Below are positions 24,273-31,800 of a DNA stretch of 64,000 nt, piece by piece. Made by a program: the position numbers and the translations under genes. Source of the DNA: JAUASW01 sp036880965. GTDB taxonomy: Bacteria; Pseudomonadota; Gammaproteobacteria; Burkholderiales; Burkholderiaceae_C. The stretch's first letter is position 1. Every line of letters starts with the position of its first letter. The notes beneath the pieces were generated by a model, which saw nothing but the letters and a program-made list of their open reading frames with translations, searched no databases and was not told the DNA's origin. The stretch spans positions 186,001 to 250,000 of the forward strand of contig NZ_JBAJMV010000001.1 of NCBI RefSeq assembly GCF_036880965.1, read 5' to 3'.

Positions 24273-26006
24273 TCATACCACCAGGCCCGGGTTGCCCTGA
24301 ACGCCGATCAGTCTCGGCGTGTTGATGCTGCGTGCCTTCACGTGGCCTTGCGACTTGAGCCATTGCTCGACCACGTCCCACACCATGCGCGTGCCGGGCA
24401 TGGTGCGCGCCTCTTCGGCCACTGGCGCCCAACCTGCCACCTTGTAGTTCTTGCCGGCCTCGATCGGCTTGCCATGCAGGCGCATGTCCTGGATGCGCGA
24501 TCCCATGGCCGCACCTGGCTCGCAGGCATAGCTCAGGCCGCCGACACGCACCATGTCACCGCCTTGCTGGTAATACGGATCGGGATTGAACAGGTTGTCG
24601 CATACGTCTTCCAGCACCGTCTTGATCATGGCGCCGCTCATCTCGGTGACAGTGGCGTAGGAGTAGGTGGTGGCCAGCTGGTCCATCAGCAGCTCGCGCG
24701 TGATCGCCTCGCCCGACAACAGGCTGGTGCCCCAGCGGAAGCCCGGTGAGAAAGCGATGTCGGCGCCCTGCACCTCCATCAGCGCGTCGACGATCAGCTG
24801 GTCCCAGCTGCCGTTGAAATTGCCACGCCGGTACAGCAGGCCGTCGGTCACGGCCAGCTTCTCATTGAGCTTCGCCTCGTAGGGCTTGCGGACCTTCTCG
24901 ATCAGCGCCTGCATCTCGGGGTCGGCCTTGAGCATGTTGGCGAAGACCGGCAGCAGCTTGTAGCGGAAGTCGCTGACCTTGCCGTCCTTGACCTCGAAGT
25001 CCAGCACGCCGAGGAACTTGCCGTTGCTGCCGGCATTGGTCACCAGGGTCGTGCCGCCGGCATTCTTCACCTGCACCGGCAAAGGCACGCCGTCGTGCGT
25101 GTGGCCGCCCAGGATGGCGTCGATGCCGCGCACCCGCGAGGCCATCTTCAGGTCCACGTCCATGCCGTTGTGCGAGATCACGACGACGACCTGGGCACCC
25201 TTGCCGCGCGCCTCGTCGACCATGGCCTGCATGTTCTCGTCCTGGATGCCGAAGGCCCAGTCGGCCACCATGTAGCGCGGGTTGGCGATCGGGGTGTAGG
25301 GGAAGGCCTGGCCGATGATGGCGCAGGGCACGCCGTTGATCTCGCGGATCACATAGGGCTTGAACACCGGGTCGCCAAAGTCATTGGTCTTGACGTTCTG
25401 CGCCACGAAATCGAGCTTGCCCTTGAAGTCGCCGTCGATGATCTCCTTGACCCGCTCCATGCCGTAGGTGAACTCCCAGTGGCCGGTCATCACGTCCACA
25501 CCGAGCAGCTTGCAGGCGTCGACCATGTCCTGCGCATTGGTCCACAGCGAGGTGGCCGAGCCCTGCCAGGTGTCGCCACCGTCCAGCAGCAGCGCGCCGG
25601 GGCGGCTGGCCTTCATGCGCTTGACCAGGGTGGCAAGGTGGGCGAAGCCGCCGACCTTGCCGTAGCGGCGCGAGGCCTTCTCGAAGTCGAGGTAGGTATA
25701 GGCATGCGACAAGGGCGTACCGGGCCGCACGCCCGCAGCCTTGAGCAGTTGCTCGCCGACCAGGTGCGGCGTGCGGCCCAGCATGGAGCCCAGGCCCAGG
25801 TTCACATTGGGCTCGCGGAAGCGGATCGGCAGCAGCTGCGCATGGCAGTCGGTCATGTGCAGGAAGGAGACCTTGCCGAAGCGCGGCAGTTCGTACAGGC
25901 CCCGCTCGGCGGTGGCCGCGTCGGCGTCGGCGTGCTGGGCCAGGCCCATGCCGGCCACCGAGGCAGCCGACAGCACCTGGAGGAATTCGCGCTTGCTGAG
26001 GTTCAT
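24273..26006 (-). CDS. soxB: SoxB thiosulfohydrolase
   Basis: This 577-aa periplasmic enzyme releases sulfate from the sulfonate of the SoxYZ-bound intermediate by hydrolysis. It is a metallophosphatase-fold protein with a di-manganese site, with the motifs TDCHAQL (D53, H55), GGDTWQGS, GHWEFTYG, SHNGMD and GGHTHDG all visible. The exported form starts with a Tat-like signal, but it carries K5-R6 rather than two arginines (SKREFLQVLSAASVAG). The ATG at 26006 is chosen; an in-frame TTG 30 bases upstream would lie in the U tract of the upstream terminator. There is no ribosome site before the ATG, only an inverted repeat. Confidence 0.93.
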   Translation of the reverse strand: MNLSKREFLQVLSAASVAGMGLAQHADADAATAERGLYELPRFGKVSFLHMTDCHAQLLPIRFREPNVNLGLGSMLGRTPHLVGEQLLKAAGVRPGTPLSHAYTYLDFEKASRRYGKVGGFAHLATLVKRMKASRPGALLLDGGDTWQGSATSLWTNAQDMVDACKLLGVDVMTGHWEFTYGMERVKEIIDGDFKGKLDFVAQNVKTNDFGDPVFKPYVIREINGVPCAIIGQAFPYTPIANPRYMVADWAFGIQDENMQAMVDEARGKGAQVVVVISHNGMDVDLKMASRVRGIDAILGGHTHDGVPLPVQVKNAGGTTLVTNAGSNGKFLGVLDFEVKDGKVSDFRYKLLPVFANMLKADPEMQALIEKVRKPYEAKLNEKLAVTDGLLYRRGNFNGSWDQLIVDALMEVQGADIAFSPGFRWGTSLLSGEAITRELLMDQLATTYSYATVTEMSGAMIKTVLEDVCDNLFNPDPYYQQGGDMVRVGGLSYACEPGAAMGSRIQDMRLHGKPIEAGKNYKVAGWAPVAEEARTMPGTRMVWDVVEQWLKSQGHVKARSINTPRLIGVQGNPGLVV

Positions 26007-26007
26007 G

Positions 26008-26023
26008 ATAAGTAAACGCTTAT
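26008..26023 (-). promoter_or_regulatory. Inverted repeat immediately before soxB
   Basis: ATAAG and CTTAT (26008-26012 and 26019-26023, 6-base spacer TAAACG) form a short inverted repeat directly upstream of the soxB ATG, in the place where a ribosome site is expected. It may be an operator or an RNA structure. Its function is inferred only from position. Confidence 0.4.
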
Positions 26024-26034
26024 GTATTGGGTCC

Positions 26035-26067
26035 AAAAAAGCCCGCCGGTCGCGAGACGGGCGGGCT
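26035..26067 (-). terminator. Intrinsic terminator between soxX and soxB
   Basis: On the minus strand an 8-bp stem AGCCCGCC/GGCGGGCT is extended past one G.G mismatch by 3 more pairs around a 4-base loop (26040-26067), and is followed by six Ts (26040-26035). This is a textbook rho-independent terminator, located just 8 bases after the soxX stop and about 29 bases before the soxB start. Confidence 0.85.
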
Positions 26068-26075
26068 CGGTTGCG

Positions 26076-26717
26076 CTACTGGTTGACCGGCGAGCGCGGA
26101 TCGAGCAGCAGGGCCATCACGTGGCGCAGTTGCTGCTCGTTCAACAGCCCCGCGTGCCCGAAGCGGGGCATGTTGGAGCAGGCGTTGTAGGCCTTGGAGT
26201 TCCACAGCTTGGCCCAGGTGTACTGGACGATGGCCGCGGAGGCCGGGTCGGCCACATCCTTGACGCCGCGGATCTTGCCGTAGTTGTAGAGGCTCGGGCC
26301 GATGGTGCCGAACGACACCTCTGCCTTGCTGACCTGGTGGCAGTTGTAGCAGCTGCCGCCGTTGGCCTCGGGGGCCGCGGACTTGTCGGTCCAGGTCATG
26401 CCGCGGCCGTTCTGGGCGAGCTTCTCGCCCTCCTTCCAGTCGCCGAGGTACTGTCCCCCGGCAGGCCACTTGACCGTTGCGAGTGCCTCGGTTTCGATCT
26501 GCTTGGCTACTGGCTCGGCCGGCGCCTGGTCAGACGAGCATGCCTTCTGGCCCAGGTCCTGGTCCAGGCGCTTGGCTGTCGCGATGCCCTCGTCGCGGAA
26601 CGAGGCCTTGAGCATCGCGAGCGCCTGGGCGTCAAGTTCGGCAGGGCTCGGCAGCGTGGCGCAACCGACCGCGGCCATCGCTACACCCAGGCCGATCAGC
26701 AGAATTTTCTTGTTCAT
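26076..26717 (-). CDS. soxX: SoxX, cytochrome subunit of SoxAX
   Basis: This 213-aa monohaem cytochrome forms the SoxAX complex, which attaches thiosulfate to the SoxY cysteine. It has the motif CYNCH (C123, C126, H127) and a later methionine in CSNMPRFGHAG that is the likely axial ligand. Compared with short SoxX forms it has an N-terminal extension of about 80 residues. The signal sequence ends AMAAVGC at C19, a possible lipobox, so SoxX may be membrane-anchored. The gene follows soxA by 12 bases and is itself followed by an intrinsic terminator. Confidence 0.92.
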   Translation of the reverse strand: MNKKILLIGLGVAMAAVGCATLPSPAELDAQALAMLKASFRDEGIATAKRLDQDLGQKACSSDQAPAEPVAKQIETEALATVKWPAGGQYLGDWKEGEKLAQNGRGMTWTDKSAAPEANGGSCYNCHQVSKAEVSFGTIGPSLYNYGKIRGVKDVADPASAAIVQYTWAKLWNSKAYNACSNMPRFGHAGLLNEQQLRHVMALLLDPRSPVNQ

Positions 26718-26729
26718 GATCAGTCTCCC

Positions 26730-27530
26730 TCAGCGCTTGATCGCGGGCGCGATGGATTCGGCGCCCTTGGCGTTGACACCCATGTAGACCCCCAACGCAA
26801 TCGTCACATCGGAGGCATAGCCTGGGTACGGGAAGCGCTGCTGGCGGAAGCAGTCGTTGAGCCGTCGCTGCATGCTCCAAAGTTCACCGCTGGACACGCG
26901 GTACGCTGGCCAGGCGGCAAAGCCGACGCCGTCGCCGGGGTTCTTGGTCAGGTTGGGCAGGTCCTGCAGGCGGATGCGCTTGCCGTCCTCACCGTGGCAG
27001 GACGCACAGGAGAAGTCCATCGGACCACCACGGAAGAAGAAGGCCCGCTTGCCGAGTTCGTACATGCGCCGCTCCTCGGCATGCCCCTGAGGCAGGTTCA
27101 TGCGGGTTCCGCGCGATTCGGCCGAGATCCAGGCCGCCAGGGCCTCCATATTGGCCTGCTCGCCCTTGCCGAACGGCGTCTTGGCGATGGCGGCCGCATC
27201 CAGGCCCTGCAAGCTGCTCATGCAGGTCAGCAGACGCGACTCCAGGTCCTGCACCTTGCCGGTGTCGGCAAAGAAACGCGGCAACTCTACGAATGCACCC
27301 TTCACGACGCCTGGCCCCTTGCCCAGGTCGCAGGACTGGAGCGAGGCGTTCTTGGGACCGCGCTTGCGTTTCCAGAGGTCCTCGCCCTTGGCTTCGAACA
27401 GCTCGGCCGGATTGCCATCCGCCAGCAGGGCCCGGTACTCGGCAATGCCGTCGGCCGCCGTCTTCTGCGCTGCACCCGGCAGCGGCATCAGCATCGGCGC
27501 GCACAGCAGGAGCGCGGTGAGTCGCTTCAT
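26730..27530 (-). CDS. soxA: SoxA, L-cysteine S-thiosulfotransferase subunit
   Basis: The 266-aa catalytic subunit of SoxAX transfers thiosulfate to the SoxY carrier. It has one haem motif, CASCH (C175, C178, H179), and the active-site persulfidable cysteine C227 in NDCFRQQRFPYPG. The place of the first haem in dihaem SoxA is occupied by a plain cysteine pair (C67, C103), which marks the monohaem type of SoxA, with a likely disulfide. The signal peptide ends near PLPGAAQ. It lies downstream of soxZ by 110 bases. Confidence 0.93.
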   Translation of the reverse strand: MKRLTALLLCAPMLMPLPGAAQKTAADGIAEYRALLADGNPAELFEAKGEDLWKRKRGPKNASLQSCDLGKGPGVVKGAFVELPRFFADTGKVQDLESRLLTCMSSLQGLDAAAIAKTPFGKGEQANMEALAAWISAESRGTRMNLPQGHAEERRMYELGKRAFFFRGGPMDFSCASCHGEDGKRIRLQDLPNLTKNPGDGVGFAAWPAYRVSSGELWSMQRRLNDCFRQQRFPYPGYASDVTIALGVYMGVNAKGAESIAPAIKR

Positions 27531-27605
27531 CGATTTGTCTCCTTGACTGCAGGGTGCGGACTTCGGGTACGGTCACGTCATGCCACTGCAGTTCCAACTC
27601 TAGTG

Positions 27606-27630
27606 CCCCGCCGCCTGATGGGCAGCGGGG
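27606..27630 (-). other. GC-rich hairpin between soxZ and soxA
   Basis: CCCCGC (27606-27611) pairs with GCGGGG (27625-27630), with two or three more pairs inside the loop. No T run follows on the minus strand, so a strong terminator is unlikely; it may be an RNA-processing or mRNA-stabilising element. Confidence 0.4.
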
Positions 27631-27640
27631 ATGACCCTCA

Positions 27641-27952
27641 TCAAGAGACGGCGGCCTCGTCGGTGCGCTTGTCACCCTTGTTGTCGGTCCAGGAGATGCT
27701 GATCTTGTCGCCGGCCTTGGCGCCCTTGACGGCGAATTCCAGGAACGGGTTCTTGGACACCGAGGGGCCCCATTCGGCGGTCATCACGACCTTGCCGTTG
27801 AGCGAGGCGCTGACCTCGTTGATATACCAGGCCGGGATCAGCTTGCCAGCGCTGTCCTTGCGTTGGCCGCTTTCCATCTCGTGAGCCATCAGGACGCGAA
27901 CGGTGGCCTTGTCGCCACTGGCCTGGGCACGGATGCGCATCGGATCTGCCAT
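27641..27952 (-). CDS. soxZ: SoxZ, carrier-protein partner
   Basis: This 103-aa protein pairs with SoxY to form the SoxYZ sulfur carrier. It has the SoxZ-fold segments RIRAQASGDKATVRVLMAH, INEVSASLNGK and EWGPSVSKNPFLEF, and no signal sequence, as expected because SoxZ is exported together with Tat-carried SoxY. It has no cysteines, which fits a non-carrier subunit. It follows soxY by 53 bases and precedes soxA; the spacing fits one message. Both partners being adjacent supports the assignment. Confidence 0.95.
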   Translation of the reverse strand: MADPMRIRAQASGDKATVRVLMAHEMESGQRKDSAGKLIPAWYINEVSASLNGKVVMTAEWGPSVSKNPFLEFAVKGAKAGDKISISWTDNKGDKRTDEAAVS

Positions 27953-28005
27953 GGGAATCTCCTAAAAATCTGTATCGGAATGAATGACGTCAGGCAGTGC
28001 GGGCA

Positions 28006-28476
28006 TCAGCCGCCACAACCGCCCAGCGTGACCTTGACTTCCTTCTGTGCGAACAGGACCTTGTTGTCGCCGGTGACGACAACGGCAATCACGTTCGACG
28101 ACTGGCCCATCTTGACGCGCGCCTTGAATGCCGGCTCGATTTCGGGCGAGACATTGAACAGCGCAGCGAGCACGGACGGGTTCTTCTCGACCAGCAGCAT
28201 CACCTGCTTGACGCCGGCCACCGTGGTAGCGGCGCCGAGGGGCACCACGGCACCGTTCTCGGCAATATCAGGCGCGGTGATAGTGACATCCTTGCTCTCG
28301 GTCGGGGCCCCGAGGCCCAGGGCCTTGGTCAGGTCGGCCAGGGTCTTGGCGTCGAAAGCGCCTTTGCCTGCAGCCGGGCCCGAAGCCAGGGCGTGCGACC
28401 CGAACAGGCCGGTGGCCAGCATCAGCGATGCGACCTTGGCGCTGGTGGCCAGCACTTGTCGGCGGTTTGCGATCAT
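28006..28476 (-). CDS. soxY: SoxY, sulfur-carrier protein
   Basis: This 156-aa periplasmic protein carries thiosulfate-derived intermediates on the cysteine of its C-terminal GGCGG tail while SoxAX, SoxB and SoxCD act on them. The signal has a Tat-type RR (RRQVLATSAKVASLM), then the Ala-rich linker and the SoxY domain (KDVTITAPDIAENGAVVPL). The essential cysteine is residue 154. The start at 28476 has AAGGAGACAGAG upstream. It follows soxD across an 79-base gap that holds a terminator-like hairpin. Confidence 0.95.
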   Translation of the reverse strand: MIANRRQVLATSAKVASLMLATGLFGSHALASGPAAGKGAFDAKTLADLTKALGLGAPTESKDVTITAPDIAENGAVVPLGAATTVAGVKQVMLLVEKNPSVLAALFNVSPEIEPAFKARVKMGQSSNVIAVVVTGDNKVLFAQKEVKVTLGGCGG

Positions 28477-28501
28477 CTCTGTCTCCTTGATCGGTACATG
28501 C

Positions 28502-28537
28502 TAATAAAAGGATGGCGGCCGCCCATCGGTGCCATCC
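28502..28537 (-). terminator. Terminator-like hairpin between soxD and soxY
   Basis: On the minus strand GGATGGC (28537-28531) pairs with GCCATCC (28516-28510) around a 14-base loop and is followed by TTTTATTA. The loop contains a GGCGGCCGCC palindrome that offers a competing fold. The layout fits partial termination after soxD. Confidence 0.6.
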
Positions 28538-28555
28538 CCTAAGGAACCTCAGGTC

Positions 28556-29641
28556 TCAGCGGGCCGCGCCCGCCTTGAGCCATTGCGCAATCGTCGCAGC
28601 TTCCGCGTCGCTCAGTGTCTGCGGGGGCATGGGGATGCCGCCCCAGACGCCTGAGCCACCAGCACGGATCTTGCCAGCCAGATAGGTGTCGGCATCGGCG
28701 CGGCCAGCATACTTCTTCGCCACATCCTTGAACGACGGCCCCACCAGTTTGCTGTCGATGCCATGGCAGGCGGTGCAACTGTATTTGTTCAGCAGCGCCA
28801 TCGGCGCCCCGGCCTTGGCCGGCGCCGGTGCTGCAGGCGCGGCGACAGCCACAGACCGCGGCGTCGGCGTGCCACCGGCTCGCGTGGTATCAACACCGTG
28901 CTGCGCGCCCACCGCCCGGTTCTGCTCGGCCAGGTTGCCGTGCGCATTGCGTGCATGGTCGGGCAGCGCCGACGCCACCTGGGCCTCGGAGGGGCAATCC
29001 TTCATGCAGGTCTGGGCCTGCACGTCGGGCTTGAACTTGCCCGTGGTCAGGCTCTTGCCCGGCCAAAGCGAATGCTCCAGCGTCATGCCGTTGCGGTTGG
29101 GCATGCGGGCCTGCACCTGGGCGATGTTGCGGTCGCTCAGCACGTAGTCGTCCGGCACCACACCACCGAGGTTCAGCAGGAAGGCCGTCACGGCGTAGAC
29201 CTCGTCGGTCGACAGCGACTTGGGCGCCGTCCAGGGCATCGCTCGGTTGATGTAGTCCCACAGGGTCGAGACCGTGGCGACCTTCATCAGCGTCGTGCGG
29301 CCCGGAAAGCCGCGGTCGTTCAGGCGCGCCGCATGGCCGGTCTTGATGTCGTCGGCCGTGGTGCCGCCCACCAGCGGCGAGAACACCTCGCCGCTCTCGC
29401 CGAAGATGCCATGGCAGTGCGCGCACTTGCCCTCCCAGACATCCTGGCCCCTGGCCACGCTGCCCGAACCCCTGGGCAGGCCCTTGAAGTCCGGACGCAC
29501 GTCGATGTCCCAGGCCGCGATCTCCTTCGGCGTAGCGGCACGGCCGATGCCGGGCATCTGCTGGGTCGCCTGTGCGAAGCCGGCGCCGGCCAGGGCCAGG
29601 CCCAGCAGGCCCGCGATGAGCAATTTACGAGAGCTGGACAT
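28556..29641 (-). CDS. soxD: SoxD, dihaem cytochrome subunit of sulfur dehydrogenase
   Basis: This 361-aa exported dihaem cytochrome accepts electrons from SoxC in SoxCD, which oxidises the outer sulfur of the SoxY-bound sulfide. The haem motifs are CAHCH (C73, C76, H77) and CTACH (C289, C292, H293). The C-terminal domain resembles the small c551-type cytochromes encoded at 3491 and 37604. A middle Pro/Ala linker (about 255-280) joins the two. It overlaps soxC by 17 bases. Confidence 0.93.
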   Translation of the reverse strand: MSSSRKLLIAGLLGLALAGAGFAQATQQMPGIGRAATPKEIAAWDIDVRPDFKGLPRGSGSVARGQDVWEGKCAHCHGIFGESGEVFSPLVGGTTADDIKTGHAARLNDRGFPGRTTLMKVATVSTLWDYINRAMPWTAPKSLSTDEVYAVTAFLLNLGGVVPDDYVLSDRNIAQVQARMPNRNGMTLEHSLWPGKSLTTGKFKPDVQAQTCMKDCPSEAQVASALPDHARNAHGNLAEQNRAVGAQHGVDTTRAGGTPTPRSVAVAAPAAPAPAKAGAPMALLNKYSCTACHGIDSKLVGPSFKDVAKKYAGRADADTYLAGKIRAGGSGVWGGIPMPPQTLSDAEAATIAQWLKAGAAR

Positions 29642-31004
29642 TCTTCACCTCGCCGTCTTCCTGAACCAGCCAGGTCTGGATCGCGTTGTTGTGATAGATC
29701 GAGCGCGTGCCGCGAACTTCGCGCAGCTGGCGGTAGTTCGGCTGCACATAGCCGGTTTCGTCCATGGCGCGGCTCTGGATCAGGGCGGGCTTGCCGTCCC
29801 AGACCCAGTCGATGTTGAAGCGGGTCAGGCACTTGCTCATGACCGGCCCCTCGAGGCGCGCGGTACGCCAGTTGCGTCCTCCGTCCACCGAAACGTCGAC
29901 ACGCTTGACCTTGCCTCGCCCCGACCAAGCCAGGCCGGAGATGTTGTAGAAGCCCTTGTCGAGGAGCACCTGGCCACCTGAAGGCGTGGTGACCACGCTC
30001 TTGCACTCCTGGGTGCTGCTGTATTGGCGATGCTGGCCGCTCGGCAGCAGGTCGATGTAGTGCACCGCCTCGTCCTTGGCGGCATAGGGCTTGTCGCCCA
30101 CCTCGATGCGCCGCAGGTACTTCACCCAGCTGACGCCCTGCACGCCCGGCACCACGAGTCGGAGCGGGTAGCCTTGCTCAGGGCGCAGCATCTCGCCATT
30201 CTGGCCGTAGGCGACGAACACTTCGCCGCTCTCGACCAGCTCCATCGGGATGGTGCGCGTCATCGAGGAGCCGTCAGCTCCTTCAGCGAGCACGTAGCGC
30301 GCCTTCTTGTAGTCCACCCCAGCCAGGTCGAGCAGCACCCGCAACGGCACACCGGTGAACTCACTGCAACTGAGCATGCCGTGCGAGTACTGCACGGTCG
30401 GCACGGCCACATTGCCCCATTCCATGCCGGTGTTGGCACCGCACTCGATGAAGTGGAAGCGCGACACCGAGGGCAGGCGCATCAACTCGTCCATGGTGAA
30501 GACCATGGACTTCTTCAGCAGGGCCGGCTCGGAGCCATTGATCATCAGGCGGTGCTTGCTCGGGTCGATGTCCCACCAGCCCTGGTGATGGCGCTCGAAA
30601 TGCAGGCCGCTCGGAGTCACGATGCCGAACAGCGACTGCAGCGGTGCGAAAGACACCGAGGCTTGGGCCGTCTGCGTGAGGCCCGGGCTCTGGCGCCGCT
30701 GCACGTTGGCCTCGTACTTGGAGGGCTTGCCGTAGCCGTCGGTCACGACCGGCTGACCCAGGCCCTTGCTGTGCTCGGGCAGTTGGAGAATGTTGGGGTC
30801 ACCCTCGCCCACCGGGCCTTGCGCCAGCGCCAACGGCGCCGCCGCAGCCGCGCCCGCGGCGGCAAAGGCGCTGCGGATGAATCCGCGCCGCCCGGCCTTG
30901 GCCTCGGCAAAGACCTGACGGATACCGTCCCGGTCGAGGAAGTTTTCCGGCGCCTTGATCAGCCGCCCCGGCGTCGCCGCGCCGGATTTGTCGTCTGTGC
31001 TCAC
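29625..31004 (-). CDS. soxC: SoxC, molybdenum-cofactor sulfur dehydrogenase
   Basis: This 459-aa Tat-exported enzyme (RR at 39-40, RRGFIRSAFAAAG) is the Mo-cofactor subunit of SoxCD. The cofactor-binding cysteine C188 lies in HFIECGANTGMEW, the sulfite-oxidase family motif, and later segments GVPLRVLLDLAG, GYPLRLVVPGVQG and RRIEVGD fit the family. With SoxCD present, thiosulfate can be oxidised completely to sulfate without stored sulfur. The start is GTG; the GTGA overlaps the arsR stop and GGAGACA precedes it. Its SoxD partner overlaps by 17 bases at the 3' end. Confidence 0.94.
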   Translation of the reverse strand: MSTDDKSGAATPGRLIKAPENFLDRDGIRQVFAEAKAGRRGFIRSAFAAAGAAAAAPLALAQGPVGEGDPNILQLPEHSKGLGQPVVTDGYGKPSKYEANVQRRQSPGLTQTAQASVSFAPLQSLFGIVTPSGLHFERHHQGWWDIDPSKHRLMINGSEPALLKKSMVFTMDELMRLPSVSRFHFIECGANTGMEWGNVAVPTVQYSHGMLSCSEFTGVPLRVLLDLAGVDYKKARYVLAEGADGSSMTRTIPMELVESGEVFVAYGQNGEMLRPEQGYPLRLVVPGVQGVSWVKYLRRIEVGDKPYAAKDEAVHYIDLLPSGQHRQYSSTQECKSVVTTPSGGQVLLDKGFYNISGLAWSGRGKVKRVDVSVDGGRNWRTARLEGPVMSKCLTRFNIDWVWDGKPALIQSRAMDETGYVQPNYRQLREVRGTRSIYHNNAIQTWLVQEDGEVKNVQLS

Positions 31005-31366
31005 TGACTGTCTCCTTCCATGCCGAGGGCCGCCAGACCGCGAGTCGCCCTCAAACCATCACCACAAGGGCCAACGCCCCCTGTCAACGCGCCGCAGAGC
31101 AGGTCCATCTTGCCCGGCACCAACGAATAGAACGAACGGGCGCCGTCACGTCGCCTGCCCAGCACACCCGCCCGGTACAGGGCCCCGAGGTGGTGACTGA
31201 GGTTCGGCTGGCTACCCCCGACCCGTCCCAGCAGGTCACCGACGTTGAGCTCGCTGTGGCAGAGCTCGTACACGATGCGCACCCGGCAGGGGTTGGACAG
31301 CAAGCCGAACAGGTCCGCCGCCGCCAGGAAGACGGCTTCACTCGGAATGGCCTGCTTGTTCGTCAT
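31001..31366 (-). CDS. ArsR-family repressor heading the sox run (SoxR-like)
   Basis: This 121-aa winged-helix repressor is the first gene of the sox run, upstream of soxC with a 4-base overlap. The recognition region is SQPNLSHHLGAL (52-63) and the wing is RRDGARSFYSL. C36 (ELCHSE) and C91 (LLCGAL) lie in the same places as the sulfane-sulfur-sensing pair of SqrR and of the repressor SoxR; C27 and C101 are extra. It probably represses the sox genes until sulfur is available. It is a parallel copy of the arsR at 2650. No ribosome site precedes its ATG; an inverted repeat abuts it. Confidence 0.9.
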   Translation of the reverse strand: MTNKQAIPSEAVFLAAADLFGLLSNPCRVRIVYELCHSELNVGDLLGRVGGSQPNLSHHLGALYRAGVLGRRRDGARSFYSLVPGKMDLLCGALTGGVGPCGDGLRATRGLAALGMEGDSQ

Positions 31367-31404
31367 GCAAATATCACTATGCCCGAATATTTGCTTTTAG
31401 TGAA
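31367..31404 (-). promoter_or_regulatory. Putative sox promoter with arsR operator
   Basis: A perfect 8-bp inverted repeat GCAAATAT/ATATTTGC (31367-31374 and 31387-31394, 12-base spacer) abuts the arsR ATG. A TTCACT -35-like box (31404-31399) and CATAGT -10-like box (31381-31376) at 17-base spacing put the transcript start at or within about 5 bases of the start codon. The repeat flanks the -10 box, so a bound repressor would block transcription of the sox run. Confidence 0.6.
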
Positions 31405-31459
31405 GTTCCTGACGACTAGGGTTTACTCGCGCAAACTGGGAAAAGGGAAATGCGCAATG

Positions 31460-31492
31460 AAAAACGCCCCGGCGGTCGAGACCGTCGGGGCG
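31460..31492 (-). terminator. Intrinsic terminator of the tRNA-Val genes
   Basis: On the minus strand a 13-bp stem with a single G.U (31465-31477 with 31480-31492) and a 2-base loop is followed by five Ts (31464-31460). It begins 12 bases after the first tRNA-Val end and is a strong rho-independent terminator. Confidence 0.88.
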
Positions 31493-31503
31493 CTTCAAAG
31501 GCT

Positions 31504-31578
31504 TGGTGGGCGGTGCAGGGTTCGAACCTGCGACCCCTGCCGTGTGAAGGCAGTGCTCTACCGCTGAGCTAACCGCCC
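31504..31578 (-). tRNA. tRNA-Val(CAC)
   Basis: A 75-base tRNA with acceptor GGGCGGT/ACCGCCC, encoded 3' CCA, T loop GTTCGAAC and anticodon loop TTCACAC, giving anticodon CAC, which reads the valine codon GTG. It is identical to the tRNA at 31653-31727; both are read leftward from one transcript. Confidence 0.95.
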
Positions 31579-31620
31579 GGTATTGGGTACCGGGACCGTG
31601 CGACAAAATTCAGAACTGGT

Positions 31621-31644
31621 GAGGCCGATACGATTGCCGGCCTC
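31621..31644 (-). other. Hairpin between the two tRNA-Val genes
   Basis: GAGGCCG (31621-31627) pairs with CGGCCTC (31638-31644) around a 10-base loop. It lies between the two tRNAs and is probably a processing spacer; the following TTGAATT is too weak for confident termination. Confidence 0.4.
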
Positions 31645-31652
31645 TTGAATTC

Positions 31653-31727
31653 TGGTGGGCGGTGCAGGGTTCGAACCTGCGACCCCTGCCGTGTGAAGGC
31701 AGTGCTCTACCGCTGAGCTAACCGCCC
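31653..31727 (-). tRNA. tRNA-Val(CAC), second identical copy
   Basis: This tRNA has the same 75-base sequence as the one at 31504-31578, including the encoded CCA and the CAC anticodon. It is transcribed first. Duplication fits a genome whose high GC favours GTG valine codons. Confidence 0.95.
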
Positions 31728-31800
31728 GGTCTTGTCGCTAGCGGCAACCAACTTGCGTCGACTACCAACCGGGAAGCCCGCGATTATGCCATGGAAATTT

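Noticed and set aside
26007..26036. A TTG upstream start for soxB
   Set aside because: It would fall in the U tract of the terminator and adds residues unlike a SoxB signal sequence.
26730..27530. Loss of the first SoxA haem as a sign of gene decay
   Set aside because: Monohaem SoxA is a normal family form, with cysteines replacing the missing haem site; all other motifs are intact.
31504..31727. One of the tRNA-Val copies as a pseudogene or att-site fragment
   Set aside because: Both copies are complete, identical, and include CCA; no integrase is adjacent.
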